DNA of 64,000 bases from Palsa-504 sp963834685. GTDB lineage: Bacteria; Actinomycetota; Actinomycetes; Streptosporangiales; Streptosporangiaceae. A program made the position numbers and the translations under genes. The notes under the pieces were generated by a model that saw only the letters and a list, made by a program, of their open reading frames with translations, searched no databases and was not told the origin of the DNA. This document shows positions 35,916 through 45,582 of this stretch, in pieces (within the stretch, counting starts at the first letter, position 1; every line of letters starts with the position of its first letter). The stretch is taken from the NCBI GenBank assembly GCA_963834685.1, contig CAWICW010000001.1:1-64000 (forward strand). The letters run 5' to 3'.

Positions 35916-37553
35916 ATGACCGGCCCGCCCCGCGCCCCGAGGGAGGTGACGGCTCAGGTGAGCACCGTCCCGGCTCCGGCCAGCACCGCCGAGGCAGTAA
36001 AGATGTTCCTGACCGGGCTGAGCTACCTGGCCGCTGCCGATCCCACTGCCATGGCCGCTCAGGCCCAGGCCGAATGCCTGCAGGCCCTGGAGCAAGGCGA
36101 CGCGATCTCCACCGCCGCCCGGGCCGCGATCCTCGCCGCGTTCACGGCCGGGCACGGCTATTCCGCCGACGCGGACTACAGCCCCACCTCCTGGCTGATC
36201 CACCGCACGAAGGTGACCAAGGGCGCGGCCCGCGGTCACCTGGGCTGGGCCCGCCGCGCCGCCGTCCACCCGCAGGTCCTGATGGCCCTGGCCGAAGGCA
36301 CCGTGCTTTCCGAGTCGATGGCCCGCACCATCTGCCAGTGGACCGACAAGCTGCCCGCCGATTGCCGGGATACGGCCGATGAGATCCTGGTCGCCGCGGC
36401 CCGGGCCGGGGCCCGCAAGGAGGACCTGGCCGCCCTGGCCGCGGAGATCTACGCCCGCTCCCTCCCCGAGGACGACGAGAACCAGCAGGAGCCGGCCTTC
36501 GAGGACCGGCAGGTCCGGGTCGAGACCACCTTCGCCGGGGCGGGCGTCATGACCGGAGACCTCACTCCCGAATGCGCTGCGGTGGTGACCGCGGTGCTGG
36601 AGGCGCTGTCGGCCCCGATGGGCGCGGAGGACACCCGGACCCGGGAGCAGCGTTATCACGACGCGCTGCAGGACGCGATGCGCCGCCTGGTCGCTGGCGG
36701 TCTCCTTCCGGAGCGGGCCGGGCAGCCGGTGAAGGTGTGGGCCCACGTCTCGCTGGCCGAGCTGCGTGCCCTGGATGACGGATCGGTCCTGCAGGACCAG
36801 TGGATCGGCGAGATGGCCATCCGGTGGGCGGCCCGCCGTGCCGCCGCCTCGCAGGCCGGCAGCGACGGCGCCGCCTGGCTGGACGGCAAGGCCGCCCGGG
36901 CAGTGGCTTGCGACGCCACGATCATCCCGGTCGTCACCGGCCAGATCGACCCCGCCGCCCTGGATGACCTGGTTGACCTGTGCCTGCAGTTCGCCGGCCA
37001 CGGACCCCGCTGCGCAGCCGCGCCGGACGCGAACCGATCCGGTCAGCCCGGCCAGACGGTCGATCGGCCAGACGCGATCGGCGACGCCGACTCGCCCGGT
37101 CCTCGGCCGCCTGCGCCGCACGGCCGGGAGATGCTGGCCCAGGCCATCATCGGCAAGGCCGTCGACCTGGTCTCCGGCCCCGGCGGGCTGGCCAGCTTCC
37201 TGCGCACCCGCCAGCTCGGCGCCCGGCTGGCCGGCCCGTCGCTGCCGCTGGACGTCGGCCGCAGCGCGGAGATCCCCGCCGCGATCCGCCGCGCGGTGAT
37301 CCTGCGGGACCAGCACTGCCGCTGGGCCGGCGGCTGCGACCAGCCCGCCTCCGCCTGCGAAGTGCACCACGTGACCCACCTGGCCGACGGCGGCACGACC
37401 AGCCTGGACGGCTGCGCGCTGTACTGCTACTTCCACCACCACGTGGCCATCCACCAGTGGGGCTGGACCGTCACCCTCAACCCCGACGGCACCACCACCG
37501 CCCGCAGCCCCGACGGCACCAAAATACTGAGAAGCCACGGACCGCCCGGATAA
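35916..37553 (+). CDS. DUF222/HNH endonuclease (13E12-type) protein
   Basis: A 545-aa protein with an N-terminal DUF222 region (about 30-350) and a C-terminal HNH motif from about residue 468: CRWAGGCDQP, CEVHHVTHLADGG, CYFHHHVAIHQWGW. These genes are abundant, often multicopy and mobile in actinomycetes; the true activity is not known. ATG start with an unremarkable ribosome site. The short AT-rich gap upstream contains AGATCAAATGATCT, a small inverted repeat that may be part of its promoter. Confidence 0.85.
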   Translation: MTGPPRAPREVTAQVSTVPAPASTAEAVKMFLTGLSYLAAADPTAMAAQAQAECLQALEQGDAISTAARAAILAAFTAGHGYSADADYSPTSWLIHRTKVTKGAARGHLGWARRAAVHPQVLMALAEGTVLSESMARTICQWTDKLPADCRDTADEILVAAARAGARKEDLAALAAEIYARSLPEDDENQQEPAFEDRQVRVETTFAGAGVMTGDLTPECAAVVTAVLEALSAPMGAEDTRTREQRYHDALQDAMRRLVAGGLLPERAGQPVKVWAHVSLAELRALDDGSVLQDQWIGEMAIRWAARRAAASQAGSDGAAWLDGKAARAVACDATIIPVVTGQIDPAALDDLVDLCLQFAGHGPRCAAAPDANRSGQPGQTVDRPDAIGDADSPGPRPPAPHGREMLAQAIIGKAVDLVSGPGGLASFLRTRQLGARLAGPSLPLDVGRSAEIPAAIRRAVILRDQHCRWAGGCDQPASACEVHHVTHLADGGTTSLDGCALYCYFHHHVAIHQWGWTVTLNPDGTTTARSPDGTKILRSHGPPG

Positions 37554-37617
37554 GCACCGATCGACGCATGTAACCAACTGGATGGCCTGGCACTTGTCCG
37601 AGCCCGTTGACCGGCTC

Positions 37618-38466
37618 CTATCGTGTCGGCGTCACCCTGCCCAGAACGGCGGCAAACCGCTTGCGCACGACCGCCGCCGTCCGGTCCGGCGGCGCGGCCC
37701 AGACGTCGGCGTTGAAGATCTCGACCTCGACGTACCCCCGGTAGCCCGCCGCCGCCACGGCGGCCGAGATCGGCCCGAAGTCGATCACGCCGTCGCCCAG
37801 ATGCCCCCGGCCGAGCAGCACGTCCGCAGGCAGCGGCACCACCCAGTCGCATACCTGGTAGCTGACGATCCGCCCCGCCGCCCGCGCGAGTTCCGAGGCC
37901 AGCCGCGCGTCCCACCACACGTGGTAGGTGTCCACCACCACGCCTACCGCCTCGGCGGGGAACAAGAGCGCCAGGTCCACCGCCTCGCCCAGCGAGGTGA
38001 TCACGCACCGGTCGGCGCAGAACATCGGGTGCAGCGCCTCGATCCCCAGCCGGACCCCGAGCCGCTCCGCGAAAGGCACGAGGTCGCCGATCGCGTCGGC
38101 CACCATGCGCCGGGCCAGCCCGAGATCCCGGCTCCCCGGCACCAGCCCGCCGCACACCAGGACCAGCGCATCCGCCTCCAGCGCGGCCGCCTCCCGCACC
38201 GCCGCCAGGTTGTCCGCCCGTGCCGCCGCCCGCCCCCCGGCGTCGGCCGACGTGAAGAACCCGCCCCGGCACAGGCTCGACACATGCAGCCCAGCGCGCC
38301 GCACGGCCGCCACCGTCGAAGACAGGCCGGCTTCCGCCACCCGGTCCCGCCACAGGCCGATGGCCGGGATGTCGTGCCGCACGCACAGCGCCACTGCGTC
38401 GGCCAGCCCGAGGTACTTGACCGTCGCCTGGTTCAGCGAAAGCCGCTCAAGGCCAAACCCGGTCAT
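37618..38466 (-). CDS. Sugar phosphate isomerase/epimerase (xylose isomerase-like TIM barrel)
   Basis: A 282-aa AP-endonuclease-2-type TIM barrel. The start MTGFGLERLSLNQATVKYLGL and the metal-ligand blocks GIEALHP, VVDTYHVWWD and EVEIFN are typical. It is last in a three-gene minus-strand operon with a DUF993 aldolase-like protein and a Gfo/Idh/MocA oxidoreductase, and its ATG overlaps the upstream stop. The set suggests degradation of an unusual sugar or inositol derivative; the substrate is unknown. Confidence 0.88.
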   Translation of the reverse strand: MTGFGLERLSLNQATVKYLGLADAVALCVRHDIPAIGLWRDRVAEAGLSSTVAAVRRAGLHVSSLCRGGFFTSADAGGRAAARADNLAAVREAAALEADALVLVCGGLVPGSRDLGLARRMVADAIGDLVPFAERLGVRLGIEALHPMFCADRCVITSLGEAVDLALLFPAEAVGVVVDTYHVWWDARLASELARAAGRIVSYQVCDWVVPLPADVLLGRGHLGDGVIDFGPISAAVAAAGYRGYVEVEIFNADVWAAPPDRTAAVVRKRFAAVLGRVTPTR

Positions 38467-39590
38467 GCCCGCTCCGGCCCGGCCAGCGTGGCCAGCAGCC
38501 CGGTCATCCGCTCGACGGCCAGGTCAGGATCGGTCAGGGCCCGCGCCGCGGCGGCCAGCTCGAACACCCGGATCAGGTGCCGGGCCGGCCGGTACCGCTG
38601 CAGCCCGCCGAGCATCACGAACTGCGGCTGGAACCCGTTCAGCCAGGCCAGGAAGGCCACCCCGACCTTGTAGTGGTACGTGGGCGGCTCGAAGATCGCC
38701 CGGCTGAGCGGCACCGTAGGCGCCATCGCCGCGTCGTATCCGGCCAGGTCGCCTCGGTCCAGCGCGGCCAGCGCCGCCGCGGCCGGCGCCGTGATCGCGG
38801 CGAACGCCCCGAGCAGCGCGTCGCTGTGCCCGGCCGCGTCGCCGCGGATGAGCTCCAGATACCCGAAGTCGTCCCCGGTGTACAGCCGGACGCCCGCGGG
38901 CAGGCGGCGGCGCAGCGCCACCTCCCGGCCGGCGTCGAGCACCGACAGCTTGACGCCGTCCACCTTGTCGCCGTACCTATCGACCAGCTCCAGCACGGTG
39001 TCGGCGGCGGTATCGAAATCCGTGCCGCCCCAGTAGCCACGCAGCGCCGGGTCGAAGGCCTCGCCCAGCCAGTGCAGGATCACCGGCCGTTCGGCCTGCT
39101 CCAGCAGCGAGCCGTAGACCTCGAGGTAGTCACCAGGCCCGCGGGCGCTGGCCGCCAGCGCCCGGCTGGCCATCAGGATCACGCCCGCCCCGGCCGACTG
39201 CACGAACGCGATCTGTTCGGCAAAAGCGTCGATGATCCGCGGGATCGGGTAGCTGTCGCCATCCGCCAGCTGGTCGGTGCCCGCCCCGCAGGCCAGGGCC
39301 CCGCGCGCCACCGAAGCCGACCGCGCGATCAGCTCCTGGGCCAGATCCCAGGACAGGCCCATACCCCGCTGCGCGGTGTCCATCGCTTCGGCCACGCCGA
39401 ACCCGTGCGCCCACAGATGCTCCCGGAACCGCAGCGTGGCCTCCCAGTCGATCCGCTCAGCGTCCAAAGCGGTGACGTGAGCCGCCGCCCAGACGCGCCG
39501 GGAGACCGGCGGCGGATACACAGGAGCCCAGCCCGGCGAGGGGATCACCAGCGGCCCGTCCCGCCCCGGCAGCTGGATCGCCGCCGTCAC
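38463..39590 (-). CDS. DUF993 / dihydrodipicolinate synthase-like protein
   Basis: A 375-aa TIM-barrel protein related to class I aldolases of the DapA superfamily. It includes AWDxxxRFREHLWAHGFGVAEAMDTAQRGMG-like sequence near residue 50 and VDGVKLSVLDAG around 215, with Lys as possible Schiff-base residue. GTG start lies one base after the upstream oxidoreductase stop. Such proteins occur with Gfo/Idh/MocA oxidoreductases and TIM isomerases in carbohydrate operons, as here. Catalytic function is inferred. Confidence 0.85.
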   Translation of the reverse strand: MTAAIQLPGRDGPLVIPSPGWAPVYPPPVSRRVWAAAHVTALDAERIDWEATLRFREHLWAHGFGVAEAMDTAQRGMGLSWDLAQELIARSASVARGALACGAGTDQLADGDSYPIPRIIDAFAEQIAFVQSAGAGVILMASRALAASARGPGDYLEVYGSLLEQAERPVILHWLGEAFDPALRGYWGGTDFDTAADTVLELVDRYGDKVDGVKLSVLDAGREVALRRRLPAGVRLYTGDDFGYLELIRGDAAGHSDALLGAFAAITAPAAAALAALDRGDLAGYDAAMAPTVPLSRAIFEPPTYHYKVGVAFLAWLNGFQPQFVMLGGLQRYRPARHLIRVFELAAAARALTDPDLAVERMTGLLATLAGPERA

Positions 39591-39591
39591 C

Positions 39592-40743
39592 TCAGATCTC
39601 CAGGGCCGGCACGTCGACCCGCCGGCCCTCGGCCGAGGACCGCAGGGCCAGCCCGGCCAGCTGCACGCCCCTGGCCCCCTCGGCCAGGTCCCAGGAAAAC
39701 GGCTGCCCCGAAGCAGCGCACTTCAAGAACAGCTCCCACTCGGCCTTGAACCCGTTCTCGAAGCTCATGTTGTCCGGCACGTCCGTCCATTGCGCCTGGT
39801 AGTCGAGCGGGTCGGGCAGGTCCGGGTTCCACACCGGCATCGGCGTGGACACCCGGTGCTGGATCGCGCAGTGCCGCAGCCCCGCCACCGCGCTGCCGAG
39901 CGTCCCGTCCACCTGCAGCTCGAGCAGCTCGCGCCGGTTGACCCGGACCGCCCAGGACGAGTTCACCGAGGCGACCGCGCCGCCGGCGAACTCCAGTACC
40001 GCGTACGCGGCGTCGTCCGCGGTGCCGTCATAAGCAACGCCCGACTCATCCCACCGCTGCGGGATATGCGTGACAGCCCGCGCGTACAGCGCCGTGACCG
40101 GGCCGAACAGGTCGGTCAGCAGGTACTGCCAGTGCGGGAACATGTCGAGCACGATCCCGCCGCCGTCCTCCGCGCGGTAGTTCCACGACGGGCGCTGCGC
40201 CGCGACCTGGTCGCCCTCGAACACCCAGTAGCCGAACTCCAGCCGCACCGACAGCACCCGGCCGAAGAAGCCCGCCTCGACCAGTCGCCGCAGCTTGATC
40301 ACCCCGGGCAGGAACAGCTTGTCGTGCACCACGCCGTGGGTGATGCCCGCCGCCCGCGCGGCCCGGGCCAGCCGCAGCGCGCCGTCCAGCGACTCGGCCA
40401 CCGGCTTCTCGGTGTAGACGTGCTTGCCCGCCTCGATCGCCTTCAGCAAGCTGGCCTCCCGCAAGCTGGTCGGCTGCGCGTCGAAGTAGACCTCGACCGA
40501 GGGGTCGGCGAGCACCTCATCCAGGCGAGTGGTCCACCGGTCCAGCCCGTGCCGCTCGGCGATCGTCCGCAGCCGCTCCTCGCTCCGCCCGACCAGGACC
40601 GGTTCGGGATACACCAGCGTCCCGTCGGAAAGCCGGACGCCGCCCTGCTCACGGATGCTGAGCAGGGACCGCACCAGGTGCTGTCGGTAGCCCATCCGCC
40701 CGGTGACCCCGTTCAGGGCGACGTGGACGACCTTGCGCGCCAT
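39592..40743 (-). CDS. Gfo/Idh/MocA-family NAD(P)-dependent oxidoreductase
   Basis: A 383-aa dehydrogenase, first gene of the minus-strand operon. The N-terminal Rossmann region reads VVHVALNGVTGRMGYRQH, slightly atypical for the family, followed by the catalytic EKPVAES motif (near residue 125). The C-terminal sheet domain ends in SAEGRRVDVPALEI. The operon promoter region contains a perfect LacI-type palindrome 26 bp upstream of its start, so repression by the divergent LacI protein is likely. Confidence 0.9.
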   Translation of the reverse strand: MARKVVHVALNGVTGRMGYRQHLVRSLLSIREQGGVRLSDGTLVYPEPVLVGRSEERLRTIAERHGLDRWTTRLDEVLADPSVEVYFDAQPTSLREASLLKAIEAGKHVYTEKPVAESLDGALRLARAARAAGITHGVVHDKLFLPGVIKLRRLVEAGFFGRVLSVRLEFGYWVFEGDQVAAQRPSWNYRAEDGGGIVLDMFPHWQYLLTDLFGPVTALYARAVTHIPQRWDESGVAYDGTADDAAYAVLEFAGGAVASVNSSWAVRVNRRELLELQVDGTLGSAVAGLRHCAIQHRVSTPMPVWNPDLPDPLDYQAQWTDVPDNMSFENGFKAEWELFLKCAASGQPFSWDLAEGARGVQLAGLALRSSAEGRRVDVPALEI

Positions 40744-40768
40744 GGATCTCGCCTTCTAGCCTGAACGT

Positions 40769-40788
40769 CTGGGAAAGCACTTTCCCAG
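40769..40788 (+). promoter_or_regulatory. LacI-type operator between divergent operon and regulator
   Basis: Perfect palindrome: CTGGGAAAG, central CA, CTTTCCCAG. It lies 26 bp before the oxidoreductase start and 60 bp before the lacI-type gene, so one site can control both. Confidence 0.85.
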
Positions 40789-40847
40789 ATTAGGCTGACC
40801 GCAAATGAAGGGTCAAGCAGCGGACCGGGAGGGGAGGGCAGGAACCA

Positions 40848-41891
40848 GTGCCGGGATCGAGGTCGACCCTGCAGGACGTCGCCGACCGCGCGGGCGTCTC
40901 GCTGACCACCGCGTCCCGGGTCCTCAACGACGGGCCTCGCCAGCCCGCGCCGCACCTCGCCGACCGGGTCCACGAGGCCGCCGCCGAGCTCGGATACACG
41001 GCGAACCTGCAGGCCAGAGCGGTCGCGACCGGGCAGAGCACGATGGTCGGCGTGGTCGTCCACGACATCGCCGACCCGTACTTCTCCTCGATCGCGGCCG
41101 GGCTCATCGAGGTCACCGACGCGCAGGGACTGCTGCTGTGCATGTCCAGCACCCCGGCCGCCGATGCCGCCGAGCAGGCCTACGTGGCCCTGATGCGCGC
41201 CCAGCGGGCCCGCGCGGTGGTCCTGATCGGCAGCCGTACCGACGACGTGCCCGCCCGGGACGCGCTGCGGGCGGAGATCGCGGCCTTCACCCGCTCCGGT
41301 GGGCGCGCGGTGTGCGTCGGCCAGGACCTGCTGGGCGTGGACACCGTCCGGCCGGAGAACGCCGCCGGCGCGCAGGCCCTGGCCCAGGCCATGGTCGCGC
41401 TCGGGCACCGCCGGTTCGCCGTGCTGGCCGGGCCGTCCGGCCTGCTGACCGCGCGCGAGCGGCTCGACGGCTTCCGCGCCGGGCTGGCCGCCTGGTCCGT
41501 ACCGCTGGACCAGGCCCGGGTCATCTACGGTCCGTTCAGCCGGGACGGCGGCTATGAGGCGATGAGCGCCATCCTGGCCGCGGGGGAGCCGCGGCCCGAT
41601 TGCGTGTTCGCGGTCACCGACGTCATGGCCCTGGGCGCGCTGGCCCGGCTACGCGCGGGCGGCCTGCAGGTCCCCGCCGACATCGCGCTGGCCGGGTTCG
41701 ACGACATCGCCACCCTGCGCGACGTCCAACCGCCGCTGACCACGGTCCGGCTGCCGCTCAAGCGGATGGGCGAGATGGCCGCCAGCCTCGTCCTGTCGCG
41801 GGCCGGCGGCGCCGCCCAGGACCCGCCGCGCGTCGTCCCCGTCCCGGGCGAGGTGATGCTGCGCGACAGCACCATCCCGCGCCCGCCCTGA
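40848..41891 (+). CDS. LacI-family transcriptional regulator
   Basis: A 347-aa repressor with an N-terminal helix-turn-helix (TLQDVADRAGVSLTTASRVLN) and hinge helix (ALELGYTANLQARAVA-like region), then a periplasmic-binding-protein-type effector domain (GVVVHDIADPYFSSIAAGLI onwards). GTG start. It sits between the sugar-type operon it probably represses and a permease/amine oxidase unit that also carries a LacI-type palindrome. The effector is unknown. Confidence 0.93.
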   Translation: MPGSRSTLQDVADRAGVSLTTASRVLNDGPRQPAPHLADRVHEAAAELGYTANLQARAVATGQSTMVGVVVHDIADPYFSSIAAGLIEVTDAQGLLLCMSSTPAADAAEQAYVALMRAQRARAVVLIGSRTDDVPARDALRAEIAAFTRSGGRAVCVGQDLLGVDTVRPENAAGAQALAQAMVALGHRRFAVLAGPSGLLTARERLDGFRAGLAAWSVPLDQARVIYGPFSRDGGYEAMSAILAAGEPRPDCVFAVTDVMALGALARLRAGGLQVPADIALAGFDDIATLRDVQPPLTTVRLPLKRMGEMAASLVLSRAGGAAQDPPRVVPVPGEVMLRDSTIPRPP

Positions 41892-41933
41892 CCCTTGCGG
41901 CCCCGCCCGCCGATCAGGTACCTTTTCGCTCAA

Positions 41934-41951
41934 TTGGAAAGCGCTTGCCAA
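41934..41951 (+). promoter_or_regulatory. Second LacI-type operator upstream of the permease
   Basis: TTGGAAAGCGCTTGCCAA, symmetric around GCGC with one mismatched pair. It shares the GGAAAG/CTT core with the operator at 40769, suggesting the same regulator also controls the permease and amine oxidase. Confidence 0.75.
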
Positions 41952-42097
41952 CCATGCGGAGAATCGGGCGCGGCTCTCGGGCTCAGGGGCGCTCACCATG
42001 TGGGAGACCAGCGGCGATGGTTGACCATCAGCCCGGTCCCGCGCATGATCCGTAATAAATCAGCATCACCGAACGGCCTAATCAGCCCCTCGAGGGA

Positions 42098-43571
42098 GTG
42101 AGCATATTGAGCGAAAAGGCACACATCCCGTTCAGCGAGACGAAGGCGCCAGAATCCGCCGAGCGCCTGCACCGCGGGGCCCTCGGCCTGGTCGACATCT
42201 CCGCGTCGACGATGGCCAACATCGGCCCGGCCTACAGCTTCTATTTCGCCTTCGCGGGGATCGTAATCGCGGCCGGCCTCGCCTCGCCGCTGGTCGTGCT
42301 CGTCGCCGCCGTCGCCATCGCACTGCTCGGCAACACGCTGTCGCAGTTCTCCCGGGCGCACCCGTCGACCGGCGGATTCATCACCTTCGTGGGCAAGACG
42401 TTCGGCGGCACCAGCGCGGTGACCACCGCGCTGGTGGCCGGGGCCGGGTACATCATCGCCATCTCGTCGGTCCTGGTCATCTCCGGCGGGTTCCTGTCGA
42501 TCATGATCAAGTACTACACGGGCACGAACATCCCCTGGATCATCTTCTCCGCCATCTTCACCGCCGGCGCCATGTTCATGATGTTCCGCGGCGTGGCCGT
42601 GTCCACCAAGCTGGCCGGCTTCTTCTTCGCCTTCGAGTTGGTGGTGCTGCTGGTCGTGTCCATCGCCGTGCTGATCAAGAACGGCGGCCACCTCAGCTCC
42701 GTGCCGTTCCAGCCCAGCCACATCACCAACCACTTCAGCGGCCTGGCCCTCGCCTTCCCGCTGGCCATCTACCTGTTCATCGGCTGGGAGAACTCGGCGG
42801 CGCTGGCCGAGGAGACCACCAACCCGCGGCGCAACGTGCCCCGGGCCGTGTTCCTGTCGATCGCCCTCATGGCCGTCCTGTACCTGCTGGTGGCCTACGC
42901 CACGGTCACCGGCTTCCACTACAACGCGACGGCGCTCGACGGCCCCCCTCATCCCGTTCATCGCCGTCGCCCACAGCGTGGCGGCCTGGCTGGCCTTCAT
43001 CGCGTACCTGGCCGGGCTGACCTCCACCCTGGGCGTGCTCATCGCCGCGGTGAACTCCCAGTGCCGGCTGATCTTCAACGCCGGCCGCGAGGGCCTGCTG
43101 CCGCGCTGGCTCGGCTACGTGCACCCAGTCCGCCGGACGCCGGTCAACGCCATCATCGCCTTCGTCGGCATCGCCGGGGCCATCACCCTGGTCTGGGCGA
43201 TCGGCCACTGGATCGGCGGGTCCGGCAACAGCCTGAGCGCGCTGAACTTCTTCTTCGAATCCAGCACGATGGGCACGATCCTGATCCTGTTCGTGTACCT
43301 CGCGGCCAACGTGGCCCTGCCGTTCTACTACCGCAAGTTCCGGCCGGCCGAGTTCAACATCATCAAGCACGTCGTGCTGCCGGTCCTCGCCATAGTCGTG
43401 GTCGCCGTCCCGATCTACTACCTGTTCAAGCCGCCGCAGCCCCAGCCGTACAACTGGTTCCCGTGGGTCGCCGTGGGCCTCATCGTGGTGTTCATCCTCT
43501 ACTCGATCGTGCTGGTCAGGCGCGACCCGGGCCTGGGCGACCGGGTCGGCTCGATCATCGCCGACGAATAA
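42098..43571 (+). CDS. APC-family amino acid/amine permease, frameshifted in a C6 run
   Basis: Twelve-helix APC-superfamily transporter. The first frame covers about residues 1-281 up to TGFHYNATALD. At 42943-42948 a run of six C shifts the frame; with five C the sequence continues GPLIPFIAVAHSVAAWLAF and runs to the TAA at 43569. The rest includes GREGLLPRWLGYVHP and ends SIIADE, so the whole protein would be about 490 aa. The signal may be a sequencing error in a homopolymer or a genuine phase-variable or broken gene. GTG start; a TTG at 42107 has better ribosome-site spacing. Likely amine uptake for the next gene. Confidence 0.8.
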
Positions 43572-43578
43572 CCCTCCG

Positions 43579-43609
43579 GCCCGGTGGCGGATCCGATCCG
43601 CCACCGGGC
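43579..43609 (+). terminator. Strong hairpin terminator after the permease
   Basis: Perfect 14-bp arms GCCCGGTGGCGGAT / ATCCGCCACCGGGC with CCG loop, followed by TTCGTTCT. It may attenuate rather than fully separate the amine oxidase gene, which starts 29 bp later. Confidence 0.85.
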
Positions 43610-43637
43610 TTCGTTCTGCCTGACGGGGAGATCCGCC

Positions 43638-45560
43638 ATGACCGACACCGCCGTCCGCCCCGGCCAGACGGCCAGCGCGCATCCGCTCGACCCGGCCACC
43701 GCGGCCGAGTATCTGGCCGGCCGGGAGATCATGGCCGCCGCCGGGCTGCTGGCCGACCCCGTCCGGTTCGCCTACTACGGCCTGGAAGAACCGCCCAAGG
43801 ACGACGTGCTCACCGGCACAGCGGCCGACCGCCGGCTGCGCGCGTTCCTGGTCGACACCGCCACCGGCGAGTCGACCGACGTGGTGGTCTCGCTGACCGA
43901 CGCCAAGGTCATCAGCGCGCGCACGCTGGACCCGCCCGCCGACGGCCAGATGCCGATCCTGGACGGCGACTTCGCGCTCGTGGACGAGATCGTCAAGGCC
44001 GACCCGGGCTGGCGCGCGGCCATGGCCCGGCGCGGCCTGCACGACCTCAGCCAGATCCGGACCTGCCCCATCACCGCCGGCGCCTTCGGACCGCCCGAGG
44101 ACGACCGGCGGCGGATGGTACGCGTGCTCGCCTTCGTCCAGGCCCGCGAGCACGACCTGGCCTGGGCCCACCCGGTGGACGGCGTCGCGGCCTACGTCGA
44201 CCTGATCGACAAGGAGGTCTTCAAGCTCACCGACGAGTTCGAGCTGCCGGTTCCCGCCGAGTCCGGCGACTACGACGACGAGGCGGTACGCGGCCCGCAG
44301 CGCACCACGCTGCGCCCGATCGAGATCACCCAGCCCGAGGGACCTTCTTTTATTCTGAACGGGACGTGGCTCCAGTGGCAGGACTGGTCCATGCGGATCG
44401 GGTTCGACGCCCGCGAGGGCCTGACCCTGCACCAGGTCAGCCTGCGCGAGCGCCCGGTGATGTACCGCGCGTCGATCCCCGAGATGGTCGTGCCGTACGG
44501 CGACCCACGGTTCCGCTACTGGCAGGCGTACTTCGACTCGGGGGAGTACCTGGTCGGCAAGTGGGCCAACTCGCTCGAGCTGGGCTGTGACTGCCTGGGT
44601 GAGATCGCCTACCTGGACGCGACCGTGACCGACGAGGGCGGGCAGCCCAGGACGATACCGAACGCGATCTGCGTGCATGAAGAGGACTTCGGCATCCTGT
44701 GGAAGCACACCGACATCTTCAACGGCTCGGCCCAGTCGCGCCGCCAGCGTCGGCTCGTGGTCTCCTACTTCACCACGGTCGGCAACTACGACTACGGCTT
44801 CTACTGGTACTTCTACCTGGACGGCACCATCGAGTGCGAGATCAAGGCGACCGGAGTGCTGTTCACCTCGGCCCACCCCGGCGGCGAGCATGCGTACTCC
44901 ACCGAGGTCGCGCCGGGGCTGGCCGCTCCCTTCCACCAGCACCTGTTCAGCGCCCGGCTGGACATGACGGTGGACGGGCTGGCCAACGCCGTGGAAGAGG
45001 TGGACGTCACCGGCCTGCCGATTGGGCCGGACAATCCGTACGGCAACGCCATCGTGCAGCAGGTGACCCGGCTGACCCGCGAGTCGCAGGCCGGCCGGCG
45101 GGCCGACGGCGCCCGCGGCCGGACCTGGCGGATCATCAGTACCGAACGGTCCAACCGCTTCGGCCGTCCGACCAGCTACACGCTCTACCCGGAGTCCGCG
45201 CCGGTGCTGCTGGCCGACCCCGCCGCCCCGCTGACCGCCCGGGCCCGCTTCGCCACCAACCACCTCTGGGTCACCCGGTACGACCCGGACCAGCGCTGGC
45301 CGGCCGGCGACTTCGTGAACCAGAACCCCGGCGAAGCGGGCCTCCCCGCCTTCATCGCGGGCGACCGTGACATCGACGGCGAAGACATCGTGGTCTGGCA
45401 CACGTTCGGCCCCACCCACGTCCCGCGCCCGGAGGACTGGCCGGTCATGCCGGTCGCGCGCTGCGGATTCACGCTGAAGCCGACCGGCTTCTTCGACCGC
45501 AACCCGACGCTGGACGTGCCCCCGCCTACCTGTGCAACTGCCCGAGTAGCCAGAAGCTAA
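43638..45560 (+). CDS. Copper-containing primary amine oxidase
   Basis: Quinoprotein oxidising primary amines to aldehyde, ammonia and hydrogen peroxide. The topaquinone-precursor Tyr is about residue 384 in GNYDYGFYW, the catalytic base Asp about 300 in AYFDSGEY, and the copper ligands HQHLFSARLDM and HTFGPTHVPR are present. The protein ends in FFDRNPTLDVP like its homologues, so it is complete at 640 aa. ATG after GGGGAG. Upstream permease and LacI operator suggest substrate-induced amine use. The stretch PSFILNGTW uses TCT TTT ATT, coinciding with the T-tract motif. Confidence 0.94.
   Translation: MTDTAVRPGQTASAHPLDPATAAEYLAGREIMAAAGLLADPVRFAYYGLEEPPKDDVLTGTAADRRLRAFLVDTATGESTDVVVSLTDAKVISARTLDPPADGQMPILDGDFALVDEIVKADPGWRAAMARRGLHDLSQIRTCPITAGAFGPPEDDRRRMVRVLAFVQAREHDLAWAHPVDGVAAYVDLIDKEVFKLTDEFELPVPAESGDYDDEAVRGPQRTTLRPIEITQPEGPSFILNGTWLQWQDWSMRIGFDAREGLTLHQVSLRERPVMYRASIPEMVVPYGDPRFRYWQAYFDSGEYLVGKWANSLELGCDCLGEIAYLDATVTDEGGQPRTIPNAICVHEEDFGILWKHTDIFNGSAQSRRQRRLVVSYFTTVGNYDYGFYWYFYLDGTIECEIKATGVLFTSAHPGGEHAYSTEVAPGLAAPFHQHLFSARLDMTVDGLANAVEEVDVTGLPIGPDNPYGNAIVQQVTRLTRESQAGRRADGARGRTWRIISTERSNRFGRPTSYTLYPESAPVLLADPAAPLTARARFATNHLWVTRYDPDQRWPAGDFVNQNPGEAGLPAFIAGDRDIDGEDIVVWHTFGPTHVPRPEDWPVMPVARCGFTLKPTGFFDRNPTLDVPPPTCATARVARS
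44347..44365 (+). repeat. T-tract/CGAACGG motif, copy inside the amine oxidase gene
   Basis: CTTTTATTCTGAACGGGAC reads through SFILNGT with unusual TTT and ATT codons. Same strand as the other copies. Confidence 0.45.
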
Positions 45561-45582
45561 CTGCCGCCTAGATTTCCTCTGG

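Noticed and set aside
43571..44590. Continuation of the first permease frame to 44590
   Set aside because: After the C6 run the translation is Arg/Pro-rich and overlaps the amine oxidase; the real coding signal moves to the other frame.
42906..45419. 837-codon minus-strand frame opposite the permease and amine oxidase
   Set aside because: No recognisable domain; the plus strand carries all the catalytic motifs.
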